Assembly (NCBI GenBank): GCA_039566865.1
Contig: CM076943.1
Coordinates: forward strand, 40,618,663 to 40,682,662
Direction: 5' to 3'
From: Aurelia coerulea
Taxonomy: Eukaryota > Cnidaria > Scyphozoa > Semaeostomeae > Ulmaridae
Length of the DNA stretch: 64,000 nucleotides
The notes below the pieces were generated by a model that was given only the letters and a program-made list of their open reading frames with translations, made no database searches and was not told the origin of the DNA. Positions 32,272 through 43,917 of this stretch are shown in pieces. Both the position numbers and the translations under genes were made by a program. Numbering within the stretch: the stretch's first letter is position 1; each line of letters begins with the position of its first letter.

Positions 32272-32905
32272 TAGCCTGCGTGCAGACTCTACTGATTCCC
32301 TGAAGAGAAGTGAGGTTCCTCCTCCAGTAGAGTCTGCGCATCAGCGACGGAAAGCCTGTCTGCGGTCACGTGCGGTTCCTCGGCTCGAGGAACCAAATCT
32401 CATTGGTAGAGAGCGATTCTATTGTTATCTCCAGTGGCGGAGCCACGGGGGGGGGGGAATGGGGGGGACAAGTCCCCCCCACTTTTCCCTGAGGTCACTT
32501 TTCCAATTCATCTGAATCCGTTGAGAAAATGTCTTAGGAGGGGTTAGGTAGGTATCTTTAGAGCTTGATAAACAAATAAGGGTGTTTCCTTAGGGTAAAA
32601 AAGGGCGTTTCCTGAGCATAAAAAGGGTGTGGTTCTGAAAATTTTCCTGGCGGCTACGGCCCCAGACCCCCATATTGCTTCTTCCCCTCCACTTTTTCTT
32701 GGCTGGCGCCGCCACTGGTTATCTCGCAATTCATGATGGCGCAACAGGAACAACAACATGGCAGGAGTGGGATGAAGAACGTTTCCAGGAAGCATGGAAG
32801 CTCTCATGCTGTACTTTGAATGTCGACAGATTTAACAACGAACACTCTACTGGAGGAGGAACCTCACTTCTCTTCAGGGAATCAGTAGAGTCTGCACGCA
32901 GGCTA
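32272..32905. mobile_element. Mutator-like element TAGCCTGCGTGCAGAC, with nested hAT-like MITE
   Basis: The duplication ATGAGATC (32264-32271 and 32906-32913) flanks ~60-bp inverted termini starting TAGCCTGCGTGCAGAC, which also share GTGAGGTTCCTCCTCCAGTA. A 286-bp element is inserted at 32432-32717. A compact relative lies at 59519-59632. Confidence 0.82.
32432..32717. mobile_element. 286-bp hAT-like MITE (CAGTGGCGGAGCCA)
   Basis: The exact 8-bp duplication GTTATCTC (32424-32431 and 32718-32725) bounds termini CAGTGGCGGAGCCA and TGGCGCCGCCACTG. Confidence 0.88.
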
Positions 32906-33537
32906 ATGAGATCAGAACGATTGTTATTCAGTTTCATTAACACCATAAAGCGCTAACTATGCTTATCACCCGCTTCTTTTGATACATTGTTCTTGATATT
33001 TCCAAACGGAGCCATCACACCTGGCAGGGGACCTCTTGGGAATTTCTATCGAGTCAGGTTGGTCTCTGCTGGGTTCAGATGGGTTCAGGTGGGTTCAGGT
33101 GGATTCAGCTGGGTTCAGGTGGGTTCAGTTGGGTTCAGATGGATTCAGGTGGGTTCAGATGGATTCAGCTGGGTTTAACTTATATAAATTACGGGATCCC
33201 TGGTGAGGAAAGAACAGCACAGCAAAAAGGGGGAACTAAATCAACGAGAGTAACGAAAGCACGAGAGCGCAATGTGGGTATCTAAATCATCTAGAGTATA
33301 GTTAAAACTAAGAGGAAAAGAAAACACGCAGAGATCGCGCGGAAGGAAGCAAGAGCAAAGCAGGCAAACGGGAGATAGTGAAGGAGTGAGAAAAATAAGA
33401 CAATGAGAGCAAGGAGAGAAGATGTTGGCCAACCGAGTCAACTGGATAGATCGAGGAGATCTTAAGCGTCTGCAGAATTATTGAAAGTATTCAGCATGGA
33501 GAAGATATAAACAGTTAACAGAGGGATAGAGAGTACC
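32906..33537. other. No gene; 10-bp minisatellite
   Basis: 33068-33177 is a minisatellite of 10-bp GGGTTCAGGT / GGATTCAGCT units. The remainder to the LTR is A/G-rich without ORFs of note. Confidence 0.55.
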
Positions 33538-33678
33538 TGTATTATTTAGAGTTTGGTCTACCTGTTGTATGTTGTAAATACCTTAGATATTGATTTTAGT
33601 TTAGTTCAGCATCGACTCCAAGCATGTAGCAGTCACTGTGTTTACGCCCTCTCGCCCATCCCTTCAGGGGATATAACA

Positions 33679-33921
33679 ATGGCGACGAGGAGAGAATTCA
33701 ACAAACCAACAACACCAACACCTTTTGCAATACTCAAGCATTTTGCAAAGAATCAGTCGGAAGTCAGCACGCATTTATTTGCTCGTCAAAGGAAAAGAGA
33801 AGAAACAGAGCATGTACATAGGCCATTCCTCGCAGACAGAAAACAACTGACACCAAGATCCAGCAATCTTCTTGTTATCCAAACGAAAGTCAGAGGGAAA
33901 AGAAAGGCACATATCATATAG
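33679..33921 (+). CDS. Possible gag-like remnant in LTR element
   Basis: An 80-codon ORF begins MATRREFNK; its ATG overlaps the start of the primer-binding site. It is basic and rich in Arg/Lys/Gln, with no zinc knuckle or other motif. A second short basic ORF starts at 33967 (MEQPEKSLIP) and runs into the inserted element at 34158. Either could be decayed gag, but similarity is not visible. Confidence 0.3.
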   Translation: MATRREFNKPTTPTPFAILKHFAKNQSEVSTHLFARQRKREETEHVHRPFLADRKQLTPRSSNLLVIQTKVRGKRKAHII

Positions 33922-34157
33922 AATAGAAGCTGCCTAATCACAAAACACTGCAAAAATCACTTCACGATGGAACAGCCAGAAAAGAGCCTGATTCCTCGTA
34001 CGAAAAATCGAGCATCCTATTACGTTGGTGATGAAGAACAGCGAGAAAACGCAGAAGCCGAAGAAGGCACGTTGCTTCAATTGCCATGGAAAAATAGGAC
34101 GAGTCAAAGTGAGCTTATTGGCAGAGCCGCAATAAGGCGTCACTTAGCTGAAGTAAC

Positions 34158-35826
34158 CAGGGGCGCAAATGAGGGGGGTGTAATCGCGATAAAATCGGTC
34201 CCGATCTGGCTCTGAACTTGAACCTGAATTTTTCAGGATGTCGATACTCGAAATGCAAAGATTTCTGTGTTAGCTGTCAGAGAATGGCTGGGTTAAGTCG
34301 GGTAAGGGATGCCTTCTGAGCCAAAGTAGAGGTTGTTTCTTCAAAAATTTTCTTCGTGCTCCAATCTATGGGATATCTGTCACAAAACTATCAAAGTTCC
34401 CTTGTTGCTAATGGTAAGCATGATATTGGGAGATGCATTTTCTTCATGCTCCGATTTTTAGGATAACTACCGGGTGCACCAGAATAAACTATGCACGTTT
34501 GGCAGGCCACAATAAATCGTACACTGGACCAAATTTGAAGATTTATGACTCATTCGTTAGCAGAAAGCCAGAATTGGATACCGGGTTTTTTGCAAATTTT
34601 TTCTTTTTCAGCTTTTAGAGCTAGAAGCGAGTTTCCTAAGATTTTGTTTTCGAAAACACTGAAGACGATCAAAAAGCATCGATCAAATTTTCTAAAGAAT
34701 CGACTTGAATGGACAAAAAGAGAACTTTTTCGTGGTGATTTGCGATCTAAAAATCGACCAATTGTAATCTGCTGTACGAGAGTTCATACTGAACCCCCAA
34801 ATCCCCCTGAAAACGTTTTCTCTTCTTTTATTCATGTTGGATCTTTTAAGAATTGATCGAGGTTTTTTCATCGTTTTCAATATTTTCGAAAACGAACATT
34901 TAAGAAACTCGCTTCTAGCTCTAAAAACTGAAAACGGAAAAATTGGCAAAAAAGTCCTAGAATCTAATTCAGGCTCTCTGCTAAATATTAAGTCATAAAT
35001 CTTCAAAATCGGTTCAGTAGTGCTCAAAATATTGTGGCCTGCCAAACGTGCATAGTTTATTTTGTGGCGCACCCGGTATCACAAAGCTATCAAGGTTTAC
35101 TCGCTGCTAAAGGCAAGAGTGATATTGGGAGATGCATTTTAAGCGAAAGTAAAGGATGCTTCTTCAAAAATTTTCTTCGTGCTCCGATTTATAGGATAGC
35201 TCACAGGATAACTATCACAAAACTATCAAGGTCTCCTCGCTGCTAATAGCAAGCATGACATTGGGAGATGCATTCTAAGCCAAAGTAAAGGATTTTTCTT
35301 CAAAAATTTCCTTCGTGCTCTGATTTATAGGATAACTCACAGGATAACTGTCACAAAACTATCAAGGTTTCCTCGCTGCTAATGGCAAGCATGATATTGG
35401 GAGATGCATTCTACGCCAAAGTAAAGGGTGCGGCCCCCAAAAAATTTCATGACCCCTAGGCCCATGCATTTCACTGCCTCCCTCTTAATTTACCCTTGCC
35501 ACGCCACTTATTGATTCCATATGAGCAAGCGTGCATGCCTAAAACATGGCTATTCTGTGAAGCTTTGACTGGATCATTAAGGGAAGATGGCTAAGATGCT
35601 AGCCAGAGACAAATTGATGTCGAAAACTGTTTGTTTAATTCTGTTTCAATCCTTGGGAAAACACTGTCTGTTATAGTTGTATTTTCGGTAAATTGTGGCA
35701 GATAGGAAAATTTTATTTTCCATACATTTGCAACAACATTTATTTCGCAAAAATCGGTCCCGCGTGGAAGAAACTCGGTCCTTTGAGCACACACCCCCCT
35801 CAAAAAAATTTGCATTTGCGCCCCTG
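34158..35826. mobile_element. hAT-like 125-bp-repeat family, copy A (1.67 kb)
   Basis: The exact 8-bp duplication GAAGTAAC (34150-34157 and 35827-35834) bounds termini CAGGGGCGCAAATG and CATTTGCGCCCCTG. It contains tandem ~125-bp units with words GGGAGATGCATTCTAAGC and TTATAGGATAACT, and one TA-flanked MITE (34470-35076). It is inserted in the LTR retrotransposon. Confidence 0.9.
34470..35076. mobile_element. TA-flanked 607-bp MITE (CCGGGTGCACC), copy 1
   Basis: TA at 34468-34469 and 35077-35078 flanks ends CCGGGTGCACCAGAATAA and GGCGCACCCGG. The arms hold CACGTTTGGCAGGCCACAA and its complement. An almost identical copy sits at the equivalent point of copy B (56437-57041). Confidence 0.88.
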
Positions 35827-36017
35827 GAAGTAACACGAAATGAACATACCCCACAGAATGAATAGACTTGCTCTCGAAAAGCGGAGCCCAGCTAACATTA
35901 GAGTTGAGTTTGGTAACTATCCCTGACGAAAGGCTGCGGAAGCCAGCCAAGCATGCAGAATTTGCAGAAAGAAACAGAGAAGAAGACATGGCTGCAGGAC
36001 CGAAGACAGCCAGGATT

Positions 36018-36384
36018 CCCGGGGGGGGGGGGGGGGGGTACTTCATTGTTAAGTTGTACTGGACGTGCCGCTCATATGGATGGGTTTTTTCCTCTGAAAT
36101 TCTCTACATATGGGTCTGTTTTTAACCACAATTCTTATAGATGGGTACTTCTTTGAGAATTTTCTTATCAATCGGCCCCATAATGATAATCCAGGCCAAA
36201 AAACTGAAATTTTCCTTTTTTTCAAATCGATAAATTCATGCACATGGGTCAAAAATTTCCTGATATTCATGCAAATGGGCTCGAAATTTTTGAACACTCC
36301 GTCATACGAATGGGTCCTTTTCTCAAAGTCCAGATTCAGGTCGAATCATGTTGACAATGAAGTACCCCCCCCCCCCCCCCCGGG
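36018..36384. mobile_element. CCCGGGGGGGTAC family, copy 5
   Basis: The exact 8-bp duplication CCAGGATT (36010-36017 and 36385-36392). The C and G homopolymers at the ends are unusually long. The body has ATGGGTC-type words (CATATGGATGGG, CATGCAAATGGGC). Confidence 0.9.
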
Positions 36385-37063
36385 CCAGGATTATGAAGTG
36401 CTACAGTAGTGCTAGCAACAGCTGGATAAATGATGGTTAAAATACGGACTGAAAGGACTGATCTCGATAAGAAGAAGAGGGAACTTGGCCTAGGAAATCA
36501 AAAAAAGAGAAACAGAGTGCAAGAAGGCAATGACGCCACACCCTGATTCGTGATGCAGACAATAGTGCTCATGCATCATTGCACACACATGCCTATCCAA
36601 CAAAGGAAGTATTGAGGAAGAGAGGGTAAACAAGAAACAGATTTTAGGACAGCTACAAACTACTGAACTCACTTGCGTGCCAGAATCATCCATAAGACTG
36701 AAACGGATTTGTCAAAACATTTTGTTATGAACATGACTTGTCGAATATCTTTTAACGTTCATTTATTTTTGTTTTATGAAGAAAAGGAGAGATGTAATAT
36801 TTAGAGTTTGGTCTACCTGTTGTATGTTGTAAATACCTTAGATATTGATTTTAGTTTAGATCAGCATCGACTCCAAGCATGTAGCAGTCACTGTGTTTAC
36901 GCCCTCTCGCCCATCCCTTCAGGGGATATAACAGTACCGAATAGACTCCATCCTCAGGTATATTCAGGATATTGTAATAGGCTAAGGATATTTTAAAGAT
37001 GCAAAGGAATCGATAATCAGCACGAGCGGTTGCCGATGTAGACTTGTACAAATGAAGTGACAA

Positions 37064-38965
37064 ATGTATAGAGCATCAATTTTGACCCTTTTGATGGATT
37101 GTTACAAGCAAATTCGTAATCGTGTAAACAAGTTAAATCTCCACCTAAAAAGAGAATATTTCTCTAAGAAAATTTCTGCATGTCATGGGGATCTTAAAAA
37201 ATCCTGGAAAACTATTAACCAAGTCATAAACAAAAGAAGCAAGACCACTTCTATCCCGTCCCTTAATGTTGAAGGTGAGTCGATTAAAGACAACAAAAAG
37301 ATTGCTTCATCAATGAATGAGTTTTTCTGTACCATTGGAAATAAACTGAGTGGCAAAATTCCAGAAAAACCCAACCCACTTTTATCCAACGAGTATGAAG
37401 TGGGTAACGCTGTAACAAATTTCTCTTTCAAAGCTGTTTCAGAGAATGATGTAACGAAAGTTATGAAGAAAATGAAGACTTCGCATGGCTCTGGTTGTGA
37501 TGGTATCGCAAGCTTTTTTATAAAGATTGCTTTGCCATTAATCTCCGGATCATTATGCGATCTTTTTAATATGTCTTTGTTCTCTGGAAAATTTCCCACA
37601 GATTGGAAAATAGCGCGTGTTGCCCCAATTTACAAGAGCGGAGCGAGAGATGATTGTTCTAACTATAGACCGATTTCTGTGTTGCCTGTATTGTCTCGTG
37701 CATTCGAAAAAGTAGTATATAATCAATTGTATGACTACTTAGATAGTAATAGGCTCATATACAGGCATCAGTCTGGTTTTCGATCTTTACACTCAGTCGT
37801 CACCAGCCTTATGGCTGGCGCAAATGACTGGTATTTGAATATAGATAGGGGCAAGTACACTGGTTTGATTTTCATTGACCTAAAAAAGGCATTTGATACA
37901 GTAAATCATGATATCCTACTGAAGAAGCTAGAAAAATACGGAATAAGTGGACTAGAGCTTGATTGGTTCACTTCCTACTTGCAAGAGCGAAAGCAATTCT
38001 GCAAGGTTAATTCCACCTCCTCTAGTATTAACGATATAGGTTGTGGTGTCCCCCAGGGCTCCTGTCTTGGCCCACTTCTGTTCCTTATTTATATAAATGA
38101 TCTACCATTCTGCCTAAAGAAAGGAAAGGTCACTATGTACGCTGATGATACTGCGATTTCGCATTCCTCGAAATGCCTTTCTGAACTGCAGGATGATTTA
38201 AACCGGGATCTTGTGAATTTACAGGACTGGCTACATGGCAATAAACTGTCTCTAAACGTTGTAAAAACACAGTCTCTGATAATAGGATCCAGACCAAATA
38301 TTCTAAAGATCGAAAAGCAGACTGACGCTAAGCCTAGTTTTGAAATAGGTGATCAAAAGATCAATATGATAACCGATACAAAGTATCTGGGGGTTCAAAT
38401 TGATGACAAACTCCAATGGGATCGCCATATTGAACAAGTTAAGGCTAAGGCACTACGAGCTCTCGGTCTCATTAAGCATGCCAAGAAATTTCTTCCATCA
38501 GGTGATCTGCAGAAAATGTATAGAGGAATTGTTGAGCCACATTTTAGTTATTGCTGCTCGGTTTGGGGTTGTTGTAGTGAAACCAAACTTAATTCTCTCC
38601 AAAAGATCCAGAATAGAGCTGCAAGAATAACTACAAATAGTCCTTACGATGCTTCTGCTGTCCCTCTGCTCAAAAACCTTGGCTGGCCATCAATTAAAGA
38701 TCTTATCAGAAAAGAAACAGCATCGCTGACCTATAAAGCATTGAACTCACTTGCTCCTCAATATTTAGGGGAACTTTTCACTAAATGCTCAGAGAGTAGT
38801 GATCACAATCTTCGCTCTACCGACACACAAAATTTGCAGATACCTCTATTAAGAACATGCACAGGTCAAAAAGCATTTTCTTATCGAGGAGCAAAAGTAT
38901 GGAATGAGCTAAATACGGAAACTAAATTGGCACCGTCCCTGGCTACCTTTAAAAAATCCATATGA
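37064..38965 (+). CDS. LINE reverse transcriptase, intact 633-codon ORF (5'-truncated)
   Basis: This open frame carries a basic linker (residues ~1-130), then a non-LTR RT domain: GSGCDGIASFFIK, WKIARVAPIYKSG, YRPISVLPVLSRAFEKV, HQSGFRSLHSV, the catalytic FIDLKKAFDTVNHDIL, GVPQGSCLGPLLFLIYINDL, and MYADDTAIS with the YADD box near residue 360. The thumb and C-terminal region (IQNRAARI, ALNSLAPQYL, WNELNTET) follow to the stop. The family is CR1/Jockey-like by these motifs. The upstream endonuclease is missing: the sequence before 37064 is the LTR element's flank, so the copy was 5'-truncated on insertion. No stop or frameshift interrupts the RT, which suggests a young copy. The Met at 37064 is only the first Met of the open frame. 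Confidence 0.9.
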   Translation: MYRASILTLLMDCYKQIRNRVNKLNLHLKREYFSKKISACHGDLKKSWKTINQVINKRSKTTSIPSLNVEGESIKDNKKIASSMNEFFCTIGNKLSGKIPEKPNPLLSNEYEVGNAVTNFSFKAVSENDVTKVMKKMKTSHGSGCDGIASFFIKIALPLISGSLCDLFNMSLFSGKFPTDWKIARVAPIYKSGARDDCSNYRPISVLPVLSRAFEKVVYNQLYDYLDSNRLIYRHQSGFRSLHSVVTSLMAGANDWYLNIDRGKYTGLIFIDLKKAFDTVNHDILLKKLEKYGISGLELDWFTSYLQERKQFCKVNSTSSSINDIGCGVPQGSCLGPLLFLIYINDLPFCLKKGKVTMYADDTAISHSSKCLSELQDDLNRDLVNLQDWLHGNKLSLNVVKTQSLIIGSRPNILKIEKQTDAKPSFEIGDQKINMITDTKYLGVQIDDKLQWDRHIEQVKAKALRALGLIKHAKKFLPSGDLQKMYRGIVEPHFSYCCSVWGCCSETKLNSLQKIQNRAARITTNSPYDASAVPLLKNLGWPSIKDLIRKETASLTYKALNSLAPQYLGELFTKCSESSDHNLRSTDTQNLQIPLLRTCTGQKAFSYRGAKVWNELNTETKLAPSLATFKKSI

Positions 38966-39353
38966 GAGGTACATCTTATTTTTCTATTTAATTTAGTTTT
39001 TTATGCTCGATCACAAGTATATCATATAAGCCATATCTAGATATTGTATATATTGTAATTTTCTTTAATTTAGGCTTTCCTATTTTTGCACAGGTCAATT
39101 TGTAAAACAGTTATCTATTATACTGAAATCTGTAACCTGTATAAATATTTGAAAATGAAAATGAATTCTTCCATAAACATCGCATTCTGTTACTTTCTTT
39201 ACACACCAAGGTTAAATCTACTCTGTGGACTCGCAAGCCACTGAATAAGTACGCATCAATACATCCAAAATGCACCAAAATCACAATAATTCACATCAAA
39301 ATAATCACAGACAACAAGATCTTTCACAAGCATCCTGTGTCTCCCTTCTCGAC
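38966..39353 (+). other. LINE 3' UTR and flank
   Basis: AT-rich 3' sequence follows the RT stop. It ends near 39165 in a short TGAAAATGAAAATGA repeat, which resembles the microsatellite tails of CR1/L2-type elements in place of poly(A). Beyond it, to the TTAA at 39354, no feature is seen. Confidence 0.6.
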
Positions 39354-39357
39354 TTAA

Positions 39358-40656
39358 GGTTACTGTAACTGTTCAGACGACAAATTTTCCATTTTTCGTT
39401 TTTGTCATAATCTGATGGTATAAGTATTTGAGTACTGTTTAAACCAACTCACTTCCAGAAATTGCCGCAATTACTTGGAAATTTGAGTATTTTAAAAGGA
39501 GCAATCCTGTTTCTCAAAAATTGCGGGAATATACATTAGGGGATTAAAGTAAACTCACTTGACCTTGCAACTATGTTCATGACATCCCGTGCTGCTTTGT
39601 TATTGACATAATGCTTTACCAATACCGCTTAAGCCTCATTGCTTGACTTTCATGCATGATCGTATTTCCCGCAATTTTTGCTTCATTTTGATAAAAGCCT
39701 GATTTCTCAAAACAGGATTCCGGAGTACTGGTGGGTAGTAAAAAATCTTTGTGTACCCAACAGGCCGATCGAATTGCTTGAAACTTGGCACACAGAGTCA
39801 CAATGCATATAACTACGAAACTTTGTCAGCGATTTGTGATAGATCCACTGGTCCGATTTTTACAAGGGTCTGAAGGTTAAAAAATACACGTTTTTTTTTT
39901 ATAAGAAACTGGTTTATAAGAAACTAGTACTACGATGACCAAAAATTTAAGAAACTCTAGTACTACGCTCAAGAACAGTTGAGAAACTCTAAAACTGTTA
40001 TTTCTGTATGTCTCTCTTATTCTATGTCTCTCTAACGAAGGTACATTCGTCTTTTCTTGACTTTTAACTGCAAAATTGGTAAATTTTTTGCCTTGATGTG
40101 CATGGCTTCTTCTTGATGACAATGTCAATGCAAAATGGAAGCCCTATCTCGAGAAGAAGGCTCAACTTCGAACAATACCGCAATTTTAGGCCCAAAAAAA
40201 TAAGAAACTAATTAAGAAACTTTTACAACTAAAATACCGAAATTTTCATGCGAAATTAAGAAACTTTTAGTACTAAGTGCTGATCCAAGTTTCTTATAAA
40301 AAAAACGTGTACATTTAAAACATTTACATTTAAAATGATATCATTTCAAGAAAATACCTTTTATCAAAAATTCGTGACACAGTTTTGCAGTTCAGGGCCT
40401 TAAGTCTTTGGTAAATAGATAGTCGTGGTCCAACGATTATAATTGGGGTACACAAAGATTTTTTCGCAAGGGTTGTCGATTTTGCCTAAAATTTAGAATA
40501 AATCATTCGCGATTTTATTGAATAAACTGAATATATTTTTATGATATTCTACGTTTAATTCTGCGTCGAATGATGCATAAGTTTGTTTGGTATATTTTGA
40601 CGAACGGCCGTGGTAAACGGAGTTTCTTAATCACCGCCTGAACGGTTACAGTAACC
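39358..40656. mobile_element. TTAA-flanked 1.3-kb element (GGTTACTGTAAC)
   Basis: TTAA at 39354-39357 and 40657-40660 flanks ends GGTTACTGTAACTGTTCAG and CTGAACGGTTACAGTAACC. A TATAAGAAAC-family MITE (39887-40309) is nested in it. Subterminal parts repeat the word ATTTCTCAAAA and similar. piggyBac-like by target only. Confidence 0.82.
39887..40309. mobile_element. MITE, CACGTTTTTT/TATAAGAAAC family, copy 4
   Basis: TA at 39885-39886 and 40310-40311 flanks CACGTTTTTTTTTTATAAG and its complement. It is nearly identical to the copy at 26581-26998. Confidence 0.88.
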
Positions 40657-40660
40657 TTAA

Positions 40661-41653
40661 CCTAGATTGTCCATGTCTGTTCTCTTCTCCTTCCCCCCCC
40701 CCCGTCATTAATTAAAGGCATTGAGTCATGGTAAATAGACCGCGTATACCCAATTTGCAAAAATTGCTGAGTCATGGTGATAGCTTACGCCAATCTGATT
40801 GGCTGTAATTCAAACTGCACACATAATATTCTCACCTGAATATGTTCTTACAACTTTATTATCGTGGTTTCCCTTTGAAGTCAACAAGGTGTAATTTCAC
40901 ATAGCAAAGAAAACGAAGGGATTTGACGGCTGTCTCTCATGGCGTTACAAGACAACTGATAAACTGAGGCTAGGAATATCATTTATATGGATAGTAGCCA
41001 AAAGAGACTTGAAACAAAGCGCTCGCATAAAAATTTTCAGGATTATCTCAATAAAAGGACAGCAATGTGCTTAGGGCCAAGGGAATAAGGAATTTTTGTG
41101 GGGATTAACAAAAAGTGTTAGGTCTAAAAAATGCGAAAGATAGGCCACGCGCCACGAGATGCCAGGCGAAACAGCCAGCGGGAGCCGAAGTAGCCTCGTA
41201 TTTGTGAAGTTCATCTCTGATCACATGAAAACAGACTGATCACATGAAAGCAGACAGACCCCCAGCGGAGAATCGCTATTTACCATGACTATTTATCATA
41301 AAGTACACAAAAGAATAACAAATGCAACGTCTCAAATCAACTAACGTAAACAAATGGGACAACATGGTTCTACTTCAAAGGCGGTATATGATTGTCAAAT
41401 ATCTATGTTTCAAAGAAAAGTGACTTGATTGACATTCGGACTAAATCGGCTTAGCTTCTGACATGCTTCTAACGAGTAAAGAGTTGAATAGTCATTTCCC
41501 TCAGGGGCAGTTAAAATAAATAAACTTAGTCTCGAAATAACAATGACGCAAAACAGTTATAAAATCAATGCTTTGCCTACACAATACTTATTCCTATCGG
41601 GTAGTGTAATGTGTGAAATCTACCATTCCGACGGACATCAATAAACCAAATTC
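40661..41653. other. No gene seen
   Basis: AT-rich. ORFs are shorter than 70 codons and unassignable. A C run lies near 40693-40702. Confidence 0.4.
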
Positions 41654-41661
41654 GAGTAAAC

Positions 41662-43175
41662 GGCTTATGATAATTTGCGAAGTTTTTAAAAACTTCGCAA
41701 AAACTTTGCAAAAACTTTGCGAAGTTTTTGCAAAGTTTTTTTCGATGTATCCGATACACACATAGAGAATGTCAAATGCATTGTAAACAACTAATTTAAG
41801 CAAATTGAGACAAATAGGATACTTTTAGAAAAACTTCGCAAATTATCAATTGGGCCCCCTGATTGATAATTTGCGAAGTTTTTTTAAAAACGGCCAAGAA
41901 ATCGACAAGAACCAGTGGAGAGCCTCGTGCCTCTGTAGAACATTGTAAAACACGTCAAATAGTCACAGAACCTAGGCTTTCAAATTATTTTAGTCGGTTT
42001 TTATGACGAGACTTGCAATCTCCATGTGCTTAGGCCCAAATGTAGAATTGTTCAAAAACAACAGGCAAAGCAGGCGAGTTACTTTATTTGCCACTAAACC
42101 AGCTTCCCTTGGTACTTTCTTCCTCATAAGATACAACAATATCAAGTATCGGACACATTTAATGGAATTTTAGAAAAACTTCGCAAATTATCAATTGGGC
42201 CCCCTGATTGATAATTTGCGAAGTTTTTTTAAAAACGGCCCAGAAATTGCCAGTAACCTGTGGAGAGCCTCGTGCCTCTGTAGAACATTGTAAAACACGT
42301 CAAATCATCACAGAAATTACGCTTTCAAATTATTTTAGTCGGTTTTTATGACGAGACTTGCAATCTCCATATGCTTAGGCCCAAATGTAGAATTGTTCAA
42401 AAACAACAGGCAAAAGCAGGCGAGTTACTTTATTTGCCACTAAACCAGCTTGCCTTGGTACTTTCTTCCTCGTAAGATACAACAATATCAAGTATCGGAC
42501 ACATTTAATAGCATTTTAGAAAAACTTCGCAAATTATCAATTGGGCCCCCTGATTGATAATTTGCGAAGTTTTTTAAAAACGGCCCAGAAATTGACAAGA
42601 ACCAATGGAGAGCCTCGTGCCTCTGTAGAACATTGTAAAACACGTCAAATCATCACAGAACCTACGCTTTCAAATTATTTTAGTCGGTTTTTATGACGAG
42701 ACTTGCAATCTCCATATGCTTAGGCCCAAATGTAGAATTGTTCAAAAACAACAGGCAAAAGCAGGTGAGTTACTTTATTTGCCACTAGACCAGCTTGCCT
42801 TGGTACTTTCTTCCTCGTAAGATACAACAATATCAAGTATCGGACACATTTAATAGCATTTTAGAAAAACTTCGCAAATTATCAATTGGGCCCCCTGATT
42901 GATAATTTGCGAAGTTTTTTTAAAAACGGCCCAGAAATTGACAAGAACCAGTGGAGAGCCTTGTCCCTTATCAATCAGGGGGGCCAATTGATAATTCGCG
43001 AAGTTTTTCTAAAAGTATCCTATTTGTCTCAATTTGCTTAAATTAGTTGTTTACAATGCATTTGACATTCTCTATGTGTGTATCGGATACATCGAAAAAA
43101 ACTTTGCAAAAACTTCGCAAAGTTTTTGCAAAGTTTTTGCGAAGTTTTTAAAAACTTCGCAAATTATCATAAGCC
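41662..43175. mobile_element. TIR element with 345-bp tandem units
   Basis: The exact 8-bp duplication GAGTAAAC (41654-41661 and 43176-43183) bounds ~160-bp inverted termini beginning GGCTTATGATAATTTGCG. The terminal parts are themselves rich in the hairpin AAAAACTTCGC / GCGAAGTTTTT. Between the arms lie three tandem units of ~345 bp (starting near 41828, 42173 and 42519, with a partial fourth at 42864). Each is opened by a perfect hairpin: ACTTCGCAAATTATCAAT, GGGCCCCC, and the inverted partner. No ORF. Confidence 0.88.
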
Positions 43176-43183
43176 GAGTAAAC

Positions 43184-43917
43184 AACCAAAATAACGTGGA
43201 AAAATGCTAGCAAGGAAAGTTTTTTGTTGTCATCTCCATGGCTATGTCTTAGAGATAAACGGGAATCATTATTCAAAACGAGGCAACGCAAATGTCTAAG
43301 TTGACTTTTATTACAATATATTCCTGCTTAGGCTGGGGTACCAAGCATCAACCTAACATGATAATTCCTAGCATGAAAATAGATCCCGAAAAATATTTTC
43401 TCTGACCAAATTAGAAATTTCAATATTTTGATTTTAGTAATGTTACTTGATCTTACTTTGGTTTGTAAAAAATATTTTACCCATCGTTTTACTGTCTCCC
43501 ATATTTCAGACCCAAAAAGGTAATCTAGAATTTCAGGAACCCAACAGAACGGAAACATCCCCCTTCCCCCCAACTTGGGAAAATAGATAGAAGACACATA
43601 TATACACATCTCTCCCTTGGTAACTGACGCACACAAACTTAACTTTCCATACACTTGAATGCCAATTACGACGGCGGGCCAGCGCGGCAAGCCTAGTATC
43701 AATTAGTATTCTATGGTATTCTATGGTATTCCATGTGATTCCAGTATTCTATTCCAATATTCCACATTCCATGCTTTCAAGATAGCCTTGTAAAAATATA
43801 AGGCGCGGCCTATGTTTCAAACCGACTCAACGTTTCATCGTTTCAAACCACCTGTCAAGCAAACACAGCAGCGGCTGTGGTGCCTCTACGATGCATCGAA
43901 ATACATTCTGAATTATT
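43184..43917. other. No gene called; possible 5' region of the next gene
   Basis: A 124-codon minus-strand ORF (43328-43702) has no family signature. 43699-43760 holds imperfect repeats of GTATTCTATG. The region ends just upstream of the membrane-anchor ORF at 43918. Confidence 0.4.

Larger units (their letters stand above)
33538..36933 (+). mobile_element. Short LTR retrotransposon (TRIM-like), heavily nested
   Basis: Two 141-bp direct repeats (33538-33678 and 36793-36933) start TGTA and end TAACA, and differ at about two positions. The 5-bp duplication GTACC flanks them (33533-33537 and 36934-36938). A primer-binding site (TGGCGACGAGGAG, 33680) follows the left LTR, and a purine tract (GAAGAAAAGGAGAGA) precedes the right one. 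With the two later insertions removed (34158-35826 and 36018-36384), only about 1.1 kb of internal sequence remains, without protease, RT or integrase. It is therefore nonautonomous. The primer-site sequence is typical of Ty3/Gypsy-type elements. Confidence 0.88.

Noticed and set aside
43328..43702. 124-codon minus-strand ORF upstream of the membrane-anchor ORF
   Set aside because: No recognisable motif, signal or repeat support; composition looks like translated noncoding sequence.
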